Assembly: GCA_029721435.1 (NCBI GenBank)
Contig: CM056583.1
Span: 50,881,620-50,945,619, forward strand
Origin: Gymnothorax reevesii
Taxonomy: Eukaryota > Chordata > Actinopteri > Anguilliformes > Muraenidae
Direction of reading: 5' to 3'
Length of the DNA stretch: 64,000 nucleotides
Below the pieces are notes generated by a model. The model was not told the origin of the DNA. It did not search any database and worked only from the letters and a program-made list of their open reading frames with translations. Below are positions 21,934 through 32,689 of this stretch, one piece after another. Each line of letters opens with the position of its first letter. The stretch's first letter is position 1. The translations under genes were made by a program, and so were the position numbers.

Positions 21934-23649
21934 GTGTGCGCAATTACGCATACAAACCGTTTGCACCTCCTTTTGACACGTGTTAAAATATAGACTCAGA
22001 TTTTATGAGCAAAATTTCTTTCAGGTTTGATAAATCAATTTGCGCGTGCTAAATTAATATATTTACATTTTCTCCTCCCAACACACGCACAATTGCGTGT
22101 AAACGCCCCATATTGCATATTCATTGTGGCAGACGTACTAACTGGATGCAGACATGATATTTTGCACCTTTGAAAGAGGCAACCCTTACTGTGCACTGTT
22201 AGTAAATCAGTTTGTACATTTTGTTTTTATACACGCAAAGCTTTTGTAGATCCGGCCCTTAGTGTTATTCTTGTTTCTCAGTGTAACTTCTCCATTTTCT
22301 TTTCAGAGATATGCTTCTAATACACCAATCTCAGTCTCATTCTTTCCAAAAAACTGCTTAGATTTTCTAACTCTTAAGAATTTTACAAATATTTAATTAA
22401 TAAATTCAAATGGTGTAATTACTTCACGTTCATAGAAGATATCATTGGTGGTTTTCTTTGCTATGGATTACTACTGTCAAATATTGGGGCATGTACTGGC
22501 AAATCATTCTCTTATCCTGCATCAAATGGTGCATTTTTGTTTTATTCCCAATCTTATATTTTGATCTCATGTCCATTCTATTTTGTTTTTTGTATGAAGC
22601 TCTCAATACATTAAATCACTTTATTTTAAAGGACTAGGCAATGCATTTCTTTCTCGTACATTAATCATTCTTCCCGATCGTCACTTTTCACTCAAAGCAA
22701 TTCAATTAGCCACAACATTAGAAACACTTGTCCACTTTTGTGTAATTGACGTTGAATTGTTACTTCCTCTAAACTTCCCTCTGTTTATACTTACTAATCG
22801 TTCAAGAAGGGCATACCTTTATTTATTCAAGAAACAGGGACTTTTATTTGGTTTCATAAGGAATAACTACTCTGTTCACTTCTGCAACTTTGACAACTCC
22901 ACAGCCAACAAAATGGCTAAACTCCTGCTTTATTTACCACCCAAATTAATTTCACTTATTTTAACCAACCTTATAACAATGCTAAACAATGCTTTTGCAT
23001 CTCCACAACCATTAAAATGGCTAAACTCCTTATTCCCTCCATAGCTTCTAGTTTTTAAAGGATACTGGAGTGTATAAGGGCCTTGACACCCTGGTTTCAG
23101 CCAAATTTTGACCGTATTTGCTGATAGCATTCTGCCACATCTGTATTGTGCTGAGACCACAGTGGTTCTGGTAATTGGTCTTATTTTGTCACAATTTGTT
23201 CTCTAAGTTCACTTCTGATTCTTCAATAGGAATTTTCACTTTCTTTATTTTCCCTATCAATTTACAGTTAATCCTGATCTTAATCATTGCTTGATCATCT
23301 GAGTACCAAATTAATGGATTAATAGACTGGATTACTGTGGATAGATTACTTGAAGTAAATTAATGGATTACTACAGCCCTTAGATCCCTAGGCTGATAGC
23401 CCAGACTTATTTTAAGTGTGACATGAGGTGCTGTCCCTTTCAGTACAAACCATTCACTAACCCAGTCCATTTTTTCTGTTTTTGGTGCTGCTCCCTCCTT
23501 TCCTACCAAGAGCAATTCTGATTGAATGTCCCGTTCCAAATCAGCATTAAGGGCCCTTTTTTATTCTGGGTCAAATATCATTGTACAATGCAATTCAGTG
23601 TCTGGCCATGTAGCCTGGGGTCTTTGGGCCTCTGCATGTTTCCCCCAGG

Positions 23650-24459
23650 CAGTGGCGTGCACAGACATTATGGGGGGCAAGTGCTCAGGGGGGAGGGGGA
23701 GGGCACTTTTTTGCACACGTGGAACATGTTATTATAGTGTGAGATTAAAAAAATAAAATCAACATTACACGAACATGTTCAATGCAATTTGACTTTTATT
23801 TGTAACATTCTCTAAAAGTGAGTTTTCAACCTGTTTTCTTCTTTATGTGTTCATTTATGTTGCCTAACAAAACCTACACAAAAGAAAACGTTCAGCTTAA
23901 CAGATAGATTTGCAAAGTCGACCGACATTGTTTTTGGCGGTCATCCTCACGTTATCTATCATTGATTTGGGCTATAGCATTAAACTAGCTAATCAGGTGA
24001 CCAGTCGGCAAAAAAATGCTCAGTTGTTTGGTGCTGTATGAGACATGCTACTGCACAACAAAATGATTACAGGTTTGGCTTGGAGGGCAAACTGTCCGAT
24101 TTCACTTGATCCGTGTGTTACCTGGCTGGTGGGGCACAAGACTGTAGTTTCCAGTCGCTCAGCTGATATTCCCCTGCAGCGCATCTGTATGCACTGCGCG
24201 CGTGTTCACGTGACAAAGGAAGAGAGGTCGGAAGTGCGCGAGGAGGTGGCCCATTTCGGGGCATTTTTTTCAGTAGTTTTTAATCACACAGCTTTTCTAA
24301 AAGATCATTTCAACATTGGCCCCACTAAAGTGTTAATAATAATAATAATAATAATCATTTAAAAAAAAAAAACGAAGTTTCAAAAGGGCACTTTCATTGA
24401 TAAAGGGCAAAGAGGCAAGTGCTGTAGCACCACCTAGCGTCTATTTGTGCACACCACTG
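23650..24459. mobile_element. Non-autonomous hAT element, 810 bp, with 8-bp target duplication
   Basis: The termini are CAGTGGCGTGCACAGAC (left) and, in reverse complement, CAGTGGTGTGCACAAAT (right). CCCCCAGG lies immediately on both sides (23642-23649 and 24460-24467), a perfect 8-bp duplication. An (AAT)n run lies near 24336-24356. There is no transposase. It interrupts the retrovirus-like sequence and is therefore younger than it. Confidence 0.88.
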
Positions 24460-24540
24460 CCCCCAGGCACTCCAAACTTAATTTGGTCTTCTATTTCTCC
24501 CAAACAATAAACATTTGCTAATTAATTTTTTAAAATTTGT

Positions 24541-25120
24541 ATACTGTACATCCCTCTTAAATCAATTATTTCTCCCGCGCAATTCAAATTTAAAGCTAAA
24601 GCCAAAACTGCATCCCTTCCCAATAAACTTATAGGTGTTCTTTTACACACTACCAACGGCAATTTTGTTTCCTTACTCTCAATCCTTATTGCCACCGGTT
24701 GTGCTGTCGGATTTAATGAAGGCTTTCCTGAGAACCCTTCTGTTTGTATATATACACCGGACGAAGGCAGGTGAGCAGCATCTTCTTTTCGAATACAAGC
24801 TCATGTAGCTCCTGTATCTTTCATCCTAGGAACATTTTTATCTTCTATTTCAACACCAAATCTGACCTCCTGAGCTGGTCCATTAGTTACAAGTACATGC
24901 TGCCCAACACTGCCTGGGTTCTCTGGGAACCCCTATTGGGCCACTTGGTAATTTACTGGCCCCTGAATATGAGTTTGGATCCGAGCTCCTGCAGAGCCTG
25001 GACTAAAAGCTGCCACTGCTGTTGCCCAATATGATGGGACAGTATGTCAAGATATGTCCCTGCTGGCCACAACCCCAGCAAACTGGAGGCCTCTCCCTGT
25101 TTGTTGATAATTATCCTGAC
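24541..25120 (-). pseudogene. Retrovirus-like nucleocapsid zinc knuckle and protease
   Basis: At 25039-25080 (minus) a perfect CX2CX4HX4C zinc knuckle is encoded, the RNA-binding signature of Gag nucleocapsids. About 220 bp downstream, at 24810-24818, codons for D-T-G mark the active site of a retropepsin. A second protease landmark, LLGRDA, lies near 24615-24640, at about the expected distance of some 60 residues. The knuckle and protease regions are in different frames, and a stop codon follows shortly after the DTG. The order knuckle-then-protease is that of gag-pro. Confidence 0.7.
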
Positions 25121-25439
25121 CCTTAACTCTCCGCCCATTTTCTTGCTCACTGTTCCCTGGCCTGCTTCCCAGCACAGCTTTGCCAACTCAAACTCTAATT
25201 GTTTATTTACTTCTTGTAATTCCTCCCTCCTTCTGTCTGTGTCCTGTATCATTTTTAGTAATTTCTCTAAACTCCTGCATTTTATTTCTTAACTTTTGCC
25301 ATTCTCTATTCATTACTACTATTCATTACTGTTTTGTTCTATTACCCCACTTACCTCCAATGTTTCACTTACTACAGGACATACAACTGAGTTTTCCAAA
25401 GGAGGTTTTGCAGAGTATATTTGCCCACAGCCCAATTTG

Positions 25440-25795
25440 AACCATCTTCTGGTTATATGTACCTACTTGTGGGACTGTCCAGAAAATAGATTTGAAATGT
25501 GATATTTGCATACAGGAAGTGAACTGTGACCTATTTAGTGATTTCTGAAAAACCAGATGATGTTTAATGGCTACACAACAACATGACGGATATATTGATA
25601 CCAAACATAAGTATACAGTATATGTGAAAAACTGAAGAAGTTTCAGACAATTTTCCATTGAAAAATACATCTGTCTTGACCAAAATTGATGCAAAATGTA
25701 AGGTTGGTCTTGTAAAAAAACAACCAGGTTCCTATGAAAACACACCAAAGATATTTTCACAAAAGTTGCATCATGTGGTTGGCTAAATAATGTGC
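25440..25795 (+). repeat. Interspersed repeat, copy 2 (inverted copy at 3800-4197)
   Basis: Reverse-complement match to 3800-4197. It starts at about GTGGGACTGTCCAGAAAATAG and ends at GTTGGCTAAATAATGTG. Here the plus-sense start MATQQHDG at 25569 is followed by a stop after about 22 codons. The repeat fills the gap between the retrovirus-like gag region and a LINE. Confidence 0.7.
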
Positions 25796-27930
25796 GAGTG
25801 TTGTGCGAGTGGCAAATGGGGCGGCGGAATCCCAGACATACCTTGTTGGTATGAATCAGCGAACGCTGGCCACACACTGTGTGATTTGGCTGACAGTTTT
25901 TCCCTTACCCAGATCATTGATCAACCGACTCACATTAAGGGCAATGTACTTGATTTAGTATTTACCAATACCCATGAGACAAGCTAAAAAACGCAACACT
26001 GCAGCATTGTGGGCGAAATTCCGTAAATTAAGGAACAAATGAAAAAATGTATGTGCTTTCAAGTACATGTATAATTAGTATTAAAATGTTCTCAGTGATT
26101 CTCTTGCCAAAACACTAAAGCACTTTTGGGGGTTTTTCAAGAGCAAAACGAAGACAAAAAGTGTCCCTAGCGTTGTTGCTTATGGTGAGAAAACTGCCTC
26201 TGATCCTTGCGCAAAGGCTAGTCTGTTTAACAAGTACTTTTAATCCCTTTTTACCCCCCAGCCTTCACTACGTTCATATCCAGACATAACAGTTTTTAAA
26301 CATGCTTATTTGGGTAATGTAATGATTACTGTCCAGGATGTCAGATCTGTTCTGACTGATCTTGATATGAACAAAGCGTGCCGGCCAGATGGGTTAGTTG
26401 GCTCGGATTTTAAAAGAATGTGCTCATGAATTGGCGCCATCGCTTTGTAGCCTTTTTAACAAATCTCTTCAAACTGGAAATTTGCCACTTGCATGGCTAA
26501 GAGCAAATGTTATTCCTGTGCATAAGAAATCTGATAAAGAAAATGTGAGAAATTATTGACCAGCATCGTTATTGTGCATATGCAGCAAGGCGCTGGAAAG
26601 GTGTATACTAAATTTGGTTTATCCTCACGTTGTGCCTGTTTTGCATCACTTTCAACATGGTTTTGTAAAGGTACGGTCGACAAAAACTCAGTTAATTCAG
26701 GTTTTTCAGGAAGTTGGCAAAATCCTGGATCAGTCTGGACTAATTGACATTCTATTTTTAGATTTTTCATCTGCTTTTGACTCAGTCCCCCATGGCTTAC
26801 TTCTCCATAAACTTCAGGTTTATGGATTTCATGGCAATCTCTTAAAATGGCTTACGTCATATTTATCTAATCGCAAATAAAGAGTTGCTGTTGACGGTGC
26901 TCTATCCTCCTGGTCTCCTGTTACATCAGGAGTACCACAAGGATCAATACTAGGTCCTTTAATATTTTTATTGTACATCAATAATGTGCCAGATTGTGTG
27001 AGTCCTGAGACAGCTTTGTTCGCGGACGATTCAAAATGCCTAAGAGAAGTCAACACTCGAGACTTTTCAAATTTACAGTTCGATCTTGAAAACATCTTGG
27101 TCTGGAGTCGTAAATGGTATATGAGATTTAACACCGCCAAATGTAATCTTTTGAGTGTTACAAGGAAGCGATTGCCCATTCTTCACCAGTACATAATGAA
27201 TGGTAGTATAATTGAAAAAGTCGATTGCATGCGTGATCTCGGAATTGTGGTGTCATCTAATTTATCATGGGATGCACATGCAAATATACTGGTCAGCAAA
27301 GCAAATTGCATGCAAGGATTAATTCAAAGAACTTGTGGTCACTCATGTTCAATTCAAACAAAAAGAAAACTGTATACTTCGCTCATAAGACCACTCTTAG
27401 AATATTCTACCCAATCTTGGGCTGTAGCATCCAAAAAATCTCTCCTTCACATCGAAGGTGTGCAAAGGAGAGCAACCAAGTACATTCTTGGTTACAGTGA
27501 TTGTGAAGGTAGTGATTACAAAGTCCGTCTGATAAAGCTGAGCTTATTACCGCTTAGCTATCGGCGTGACATAATGGACTGTGTATTTCTGTGTAAATGT
27601 TTGAGGGGTGACTATAGCATTTCCTATGTGCAGTTTGTTTCATTCCAATCCGAAGATACTTTTTCAATACAAATTCCAAAATTTAGGACGAAAACTTTCT
27701 GACATTCGTATTTTAATAGAATATTTTACTTATGGAATGCCAATGCACTTTATCAACCTTCTGTTTTATTCTGCATTTCTGATGCTTCTTTTCTTTTTTA
27801 TTTATTTTTTTATTTATTTAGCAATTTTCTGCATATGTAATTGGAGGATTGCTCACTATAGGTGCCTTGTCACCTGTGCGATCGCATCCTGACCGCAGTC
27901 AAAGTTTAATAAATAAAAATAAATAAAATT
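25796..27930 (+). mobile_element. Non-LTR retrotransposon (Jockey/CR1-group), 5'-truncated
   Basis: It has the end of an AP-type endonuclease at 25850-25987 (LADSFSLTQIIDQPTH; GNVLDLVFTN), then a reverse transcriptase domain at 26400-27702. A 3' tail ends in AATAAATAAAAATAAATAAAATTG at about 27906-27932. The absence of the endonuclease N-terminus and of any ORF1 indicates 5' truncation or decay. A stretch between 25990 and 26390 has several frame breaks. Confidence 0.85.
26389..27702 (+). pseudogene. LINE reverse transcriptase, nearly intact frame
   Basis: The frame reads through the conserved RT blocks: thumb-proximal LAWLRANVIPVHKK (about 26490), DILFLDFSSAFDSVPHGLL with the first catalytic D (about 26745-26800), GVPQGSILGPLIF (about 26930-26965) and ALFADDSKCL with the catalytic FADD (about 27010-27045). 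It continues to a C-terminal region with RRATKYILGYSDCEGS and ends at 27702. An in-frame TAA at 26878-26880 and a stop near 26560 interrupt it. Copying would have been by target-primed reverse transcription. The group assignment (Jockey/CR1/Rex-like) is from memory. Confidence 0.85.
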
Positions 27931-29429
27931 GAATTGCGAGACCGGTAACATGGATCCGGATTGCAAAAACCAGAATATCCCAGTATTTCCTGATGCAATA
28001 CAAGGCATTGTGACAGACATATTTTGTCACAAAATTTGGCAGCCAACTTCATGAAATGCTCATGACATGTCTGTTTATACTTGGAAAGAGAGTGAAATGA
28101 AATATTATAGAGAATAATAACGGTGTCAATTGTCTGCACTAAATTATCGGGACTCACCTTATCAGAAATGCAATTTGAAATGACCGTCGTGGGTGTAACC
28201 AGATGCATCCTCACGTGTTATGTCCAGACCTATGGGTTAATTTGCATAACGTATGCAAATGGAGTAAAGATGACCTTGGCAAAATAAGGTACTCACTTCC
28301 TGCCTCAAAATTTCACAAGACGTCAGATAATCATATATACCATGCTTTTAAAAATAACAATTGAAAAAAGAACATTTTCACATGTCCTAATATTGTGTTA
28401 CGACCATAAAAACATAAACAATCTGTGCGCTATCACCATAGACTGTATGGTAAAAAGATGGTGGGCCTGAAAAGTGAGGCCGATGCGAAAATTGCATTCC
28501 ATTTAATAGCCAGCAAATGACGACGTCGGTGGTTGCAGAATTGGGAAAGGTGTATTTTAATTTTCATCACCATTGTAGCACATTTGTACAGTTTAGTATG
28601 GAGTGAGCCAACTGTGTTTTTTTGTTCTTTTTGCCCACTTATTTGACAATTTTACAAATCATTCTCAAAGGTAGGGAATTAATCTTAATTCCTCCATAAG
28701 CGTTGCCATCCTTTTTTATCTATTATCCTAAATTTTATTACTTAGCTAAATTATCTTTCCCCACCTATTAAATTGCAATTTGTCCATTTTAACAGTTACT
28801 CTGCTTAGTAAACAGTCTATATTATAAACACGCTCATGCTGATTTTTCCTCTTCCTTTTAGACAGATATGATAATAATAACGCTTATATAATCAGCATTT
28901 AATGCATGCATTTTACTACTTTTTTCAATCCGCCAAATAGTAATAACCATTAATAATCATTTTAACACTTATTGCATGTAGATTAGGGGTTATGCTGTTA
29001 TATTTTTTATATTTTAGTGCAGTCCTTACACTCCTAACTAATGCAATACGCAACAAACCACTGTTCGCATCCACTCTACGGCCCCACAGTACACACTTCG
29101 GGACTTCTGTTCGGGACCCTGCAATCCTCGCCTCCCGTCTGTCTTTCCTTAGGACCCAACTATGGGGCGCCGTTTTTAAAATAGGGTGTGTTGTTTTATA
29201 CTGTACAGTTTTTGCACATTTACCGTCAAAAACCGGAAAAAAGATTGTTGCCATTTCAAACCGTCTCTTTTTCACACATTCACGCACAAATATGTGCAAA
29301 TTGATGTAGAAAAGGTGATATTGTTTTTTGTTGTATAACTTTTTGTAGAAGAAAAAAAGAGAATATTAAATGCTAAATCTAAACGTTAAGTATAAATCAA
29401 ATTGCTAAATATAAATCTAAATTATATAT
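27931..29429. other. Gene-free stretch
   Basis: I see no supported gene or element boundary. An open frame at 28992-29309 overlaps an opposite-strand frame at 28925-29299; neither has motifs, and I judge both fortuitous. Confidence 0.4.
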
Positions 29430-31950
29430 ATATTGGCTGTGCGGATGTCGACCTCTTGGCTGTGCTGTAGGACCTCTTGGCTGTGCTGTAGCGCTGTTTG
29501 TTGGTTGTCACTCTGCTAGAGTTGAGAGAAGAAGACGTGTGGGATTGAAGCTGAGAATTTACCTTTGTTAACGGGGTCTTCTTAAAATAATTCGTGTGTT
29601 AAGACTCAAACAATAATAGAGATTAGACGATTTGCTCCCGAGGTATAACCTTTGTCGCAGTAGGGACAGGGAGAACCCCCCCCCCCAGTTACAACTCAGT
29701 GAGCGAACAGCCAAATTAAGTCGCTAATCTGGTCAAATAAAAGCGACGGGTTTTTTTGGGGGGGTTTCAGTCTCCTGGGAGCAAAGCAAAGTAAGGTAAA
29801 GTAAAATAAATTTAAACGCTAAATTAAGAGAATAAATTAAATGCTAAATAATCGCACTAAGTGAATTGTGCGATATACAAAGTAAAACAGTTTTCAGGGA
29901 CTGTGGTACTCGCCTGTTTTTTTTTCTGTATCTGATTTAGCAAACGAACCCTTGCAAGCTCTCTGCGCCAAGAATATAATCCAATTACCTCGATATCTAA
30001 CTATAGCCCGGATTGGTTCATACTTGGTTGCTTGCCTTTCATACAGTCTTCTAGCCAATAAATATTGACGTTCACCGGGGTTTTTAGTCCCCTTCGTTCT
30101 CTATCCTGACTGCATTACCGCATAAACGCATTGCCAAGCTGAATATTAACGCGAACCGCGGTTTTTGTCTTTCTCGCATTTTATTATTACCGAAGGGCTC
30201 TTCTGATTAAACGCATTGTAAGTGCCCGATCTTTGTATTTTCCTCCGGTTGCTGTGCCTTGATCAGCTGATTAAAGATTAACTGCTTGTTCTAATTCTTA
30301 GGACAGCTTGTTGGGGGAAGTACCGTGTTTATTTCGCTCACATAGTAAACGACTTGTTTATTCGGTCCGTTTTAATTAAAGGGAACCGCGGCTTTACTCT
30401 TTTCTCGGTTACCCTTGGTTGTATTTGTGGCTAGCTAGCTAGATAAGTACTGTTAGCATTCTTGGCTGGGGATCTGAGATTTAGTATTTAGTTTGTGGTG
30501 CAGCAGTCACTTGACTCGTTCGTTAGGTTAGGCTGGAATTGAAATGGTAGGTTTTTTATCGGAGTGCTCCGTCTCCTCCAGTTTTTCCTGGGTGCTGAAG
30601 CCAGTCTGTTTTATCTGGGCTCTCAGCTAAGCCCTGTGATATTTTTAGTTTAGTGTATCAATAGTATTGGGACTATATAAACTCAAGCCGGCTATTAGGA
30701 GTGCTTATTACATATAGAGTTTGGCTCAGTTTGGTATTTCATTTTTGTTAACTGTAACTAAGCCCCTGTTAAAAGAGACTTGTAATCAATTTACATTCAC
30801 ATAAATTTAAATCAATTTACAACCCCAGGGTTTCTATTGTGACTGCTGCTTAGGGCTTCCTAGGTTAATAAATAAATCAATAAATTATATAAATCAATAA
30901 ATTGGCTTCTATCTCGGCATTAGTAATTTTCTTTTATTTAGGGTGAGCAAAGTCATCAGGTAGGGGGTTCAAAATATGGCTAAAACTATGTGACGGTTGC
31001 AGGATGATTGCACTTTTGGAAAGAGATTTCCAGGGTGGGTTTGTCTGCCACCAATGCCAGCTAATTGAACATCTGGAGAGCAAGATCCTTGATCTTCAGG
31101 GCCAGTTGGCGGCGCGACATAGTTCGCAATCAGTAGAGTTCCTAGAGGAACTAAGTAGTATGTTGTTTAGAGAAATGGTGTATACGCCAAAGCAGGGTGG
31201 TACTGGGATCCCAGAACAGGCAGGGAGAGAAAGTTGGGTGACTGTAGGTCGGCAGCGCAGGAAAGGGTGTGCACGCCATACAGCGACAGCTTCTCCAGTG
31301 GTTGAGGTGTCCAACCGATTCCAGCCCTTGCAGGAACTCGACTTGGCCCCTGACCCTGAGAGTGAGGGGACTGATGAGCAGCAGGGCACCCTGTTAGCCT
31401 CTACCCCTCAGAAAAGAGAGTTATTGATAGTGGGGGACTCAATACTTAGAGGAATAGACACCTTAGTCTGTTCGCGTGACAATGAGTCTCGTACGGTGTG
31501 TTGCCTGCCTGGTGCCCAGGTAGGAGACCTCTTGGAGCGTGTGGACAAGCTCCTGGCCAGAGCGGGGAGGGATCCAGTTGTCATGGTCCATGTTGGGACA
31601 AATGACATTGGTAAGGGTAGGTTTGAGGTTCTGCAAGGCAAATTTGTGGAATTAGCTGAGAAGCTTAGGAGCAGATCCTCAACGGTAGTGTTCTCCGGGA
31701 TTCTACCGGTACCACGTGCAAGCCGAGGTAAGCAGAATTCTATCTGGAGGTTTAACGCGTGGCTACGAACATGGTGTAGGAAAGAGGGGTATAGGTTTAT
31801 AAGGCACCGAAGGTGTCCAAAAGTAAGCTGAAAAAGCAGAATCTTCAGTGGATGACCAAAAGTATTCGTAGGATGTTGAGGGAAAAGGAGCGACTGTCCG
31901 TGACTCTCAGACACAGAAGCTGTAAGTTGCTTTTACTGCATAAGCCAACC
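29430..31950 (+). mobile_element. CR1/L2-type LINE: 5' UTR and ORF1 without ORF2
   Basis: ORF1 (31004-31831) encodes an SGNH esterase-like protein, as known for ORF1 of CR1/L2-group LINEs. About 1.5 kb upstream looks like a long 5' UTR, starting with a short tandem repeat (CTCTTGGCTGTGCTGTAG twice at about 29452-29491). The coding match ends near 31930, and no reverse transcriptase follows. A LINE copy that keeps the 5' side but lacks the 3' side is unusual, because LINEs are normally truncated from the 5' end. Confidence 0.65.
31004..31831 (+). CDS. LINE ORF1 protein with SGNH-esterase fold (C-terminally disrupted)
   Basis: An open frame of 275 codons. The N-terminus has VCHQCQ, the second half of a zinc-binding site whose first cysteine lies upstream in another frame (near 30999). 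A short coiled-coil candidate (IEHLESKILDLQGQL, about residues 20-35) follows. The C-terminal half has the SGNH blocks: block I LLIVGDSILRG (catalytic S in GDS, about residue 145) and block III VMVHVGTNDIG (about residue 195). Block V, with the catalytic Asp-His pair, is missing: the sequence changes at about residue 265 and stops. The function in retrotransposition is unsettled; lipid or membrane binding has been suggested for the family. This copy probably has no esterase activity. Confidence 0.75.
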   Translation: MIALLERDFQGGFVCHQCQLIEHLESKILDLQGQLAARHSSQSVEFLEELSSMLFREMVYTPKQGGTGIPEQAGRESWVTVGRQRRKGCARHTATASPVVEVSNRFQPLQELDLAPDPESEGTDEQQGTLLASTPQKRELLIVGDSILRGIDTLVCSRDNESRTVCCLPGAQVGDLLERVDKLLARAGRDPVVMVHVGTNDIGKGRFEVLQGKFVELAEKLRSRSSTVVFSGILPVPRASRGKQNSIWRFNAWLRTWCRKEGYRFIRHRRCPKVS

Positions 31951-31953
31951 TGA

Positions 31954-31981
31954 CGTGATAGCCAGTTGATTGGCTATCACG
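31954..31981. other. Perfect 10-bp hairpin
   Basis: CGTGATAGCC and GGCTATCACG flank an 8-base loop (AGTTGATT). It lies just beyond the end of LINE ORF1 homology. There is no T-run, and no function is implied. Confidence 0.6.
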
Positions 31982-32167
31982 ATTGGCTGTAGCACTGTGG
32001 TTAATGCAGCCAAGTTACTGTTGCTAATTTTTGTGTCCTAGACATGCAAGAGTGATATCAGGGGAAATTCTACAGAAGGTGTGTGAACATAGACCTCATT
32101 TGAAGCTAACTTTTTATTCTTGTTTGCAATCTGGATGCTTGGTACAACTGTAAACGGTAATGGAACT

Positions 32168-32685
32168 AAAGCCCAACGCCCACTGGCCACGAAGTGTCGC
32201 GTCAAACTCCGAATGTTGCCTTGACGCTTTTATATACCCACTGAAAACGTCAGCGTTTCATTGACAGCTGTCAACACGACCGAGAAGCCATGAGTGTCAA
32301 TCTCAAAATATTAAACAAGACAATGTTTAATTTTGGGGGAAAAAAAACATACCGATCAAGCTTATTTTAAGTGAGGGCAAAGGGCGACGGTTGGGTTACT
32401 ATGCACTATACGTAATATAGGTTTCGACGACTGCATGTGAGGTTGTCACTAAATGTGTGCCACCAATGATGGTAAGGCGAAATAGTTAAATAACCTAAAA
32501 GACAAATGCGTTTCTATTGATTTGACGCCTCAGAAATTGAGCAGTGGCGAATAATAAAAATTGAGCAGTAGCGAAAAGTAAAAATCTGACGTGCGTCACA
32601 CGCTCCCAGTGGGCGTTGCTCCATTGAAATTAATGTAAACAATTTTTTGACGCGCGTCTCAGGCTTCCAGTGGGCGTTGGGCTTT
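32168..32685. mobile_element. Non-autonomous DNA transposon, 518 bp, 19-bp TIRs
   Basis: The left end AAAGCCCAACGCCCACTGG is repeated exactly inverted at the right end (32667-32685). Subterminal GCGTC/GACGC motifs repeat inside both ends (GTGTCGCGTC; GACGCGCGTC). There is no coding sequence. Flanks give no clear target duplication, so the superfamily is open. Confidence 0.75.
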
Positions 32686-32689
32686 GCTG

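Larger units (their letters stand above)
16407..22258. mobile_element. PIF/Harbinger transposon, 5.85 kb, carrying a satellite array
   Basis: The terminal inverted repeats are GGGCCGGATCTAC on both ends (right end in reverse complement), and the subterminal GATTTACTAACAGTG is also inverted (16498-16512 and about 22194-22208). Flanking triplets are TTT (left) and TTA (right), near the 3-bp target duplication expected. Inside are the two genes that define the superfamily: a Myb/SANT-like protein on the plus strand (16595-17580) and a HARBI1-like transposase on the minus strand (20835-21933). They converge on a 2.9-kb simple-repeat and satellite block (17600-20545). Without the block the element would be about 2.9 kb, an ordinary Harbinger size. 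Both genes are broken. Confidence 0.9.
22261..25260 (-). mobile_element. Retrovirus-like gag/pro/pol remains
   Basis: Minus-strand remnants of an endogenous-retrovirus-like element. The best evidence is at 24541-25120, where a CCHC zinc knuckle is followed by an aspartic protease. Further on, near 23400-23620 and 22990-23160, short segments resemble the start of a retroviral pol/RT region, including a QYPLK motif. The frames are broken by many stops and shifts. A hAT element splits it at 23650-24459 and the Harbinger element may split it further on. I found no LTRs. The class is uncertain; a class I-like origin is a guess from memory. Confidence 0.55.

Noticed and set aside
28925..29309. Two overlapping opposite-strand frames of about 105-124 codons
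   Set aside because: No motifs, no splice context, overlapping on both strands; no evidence that either is coding.
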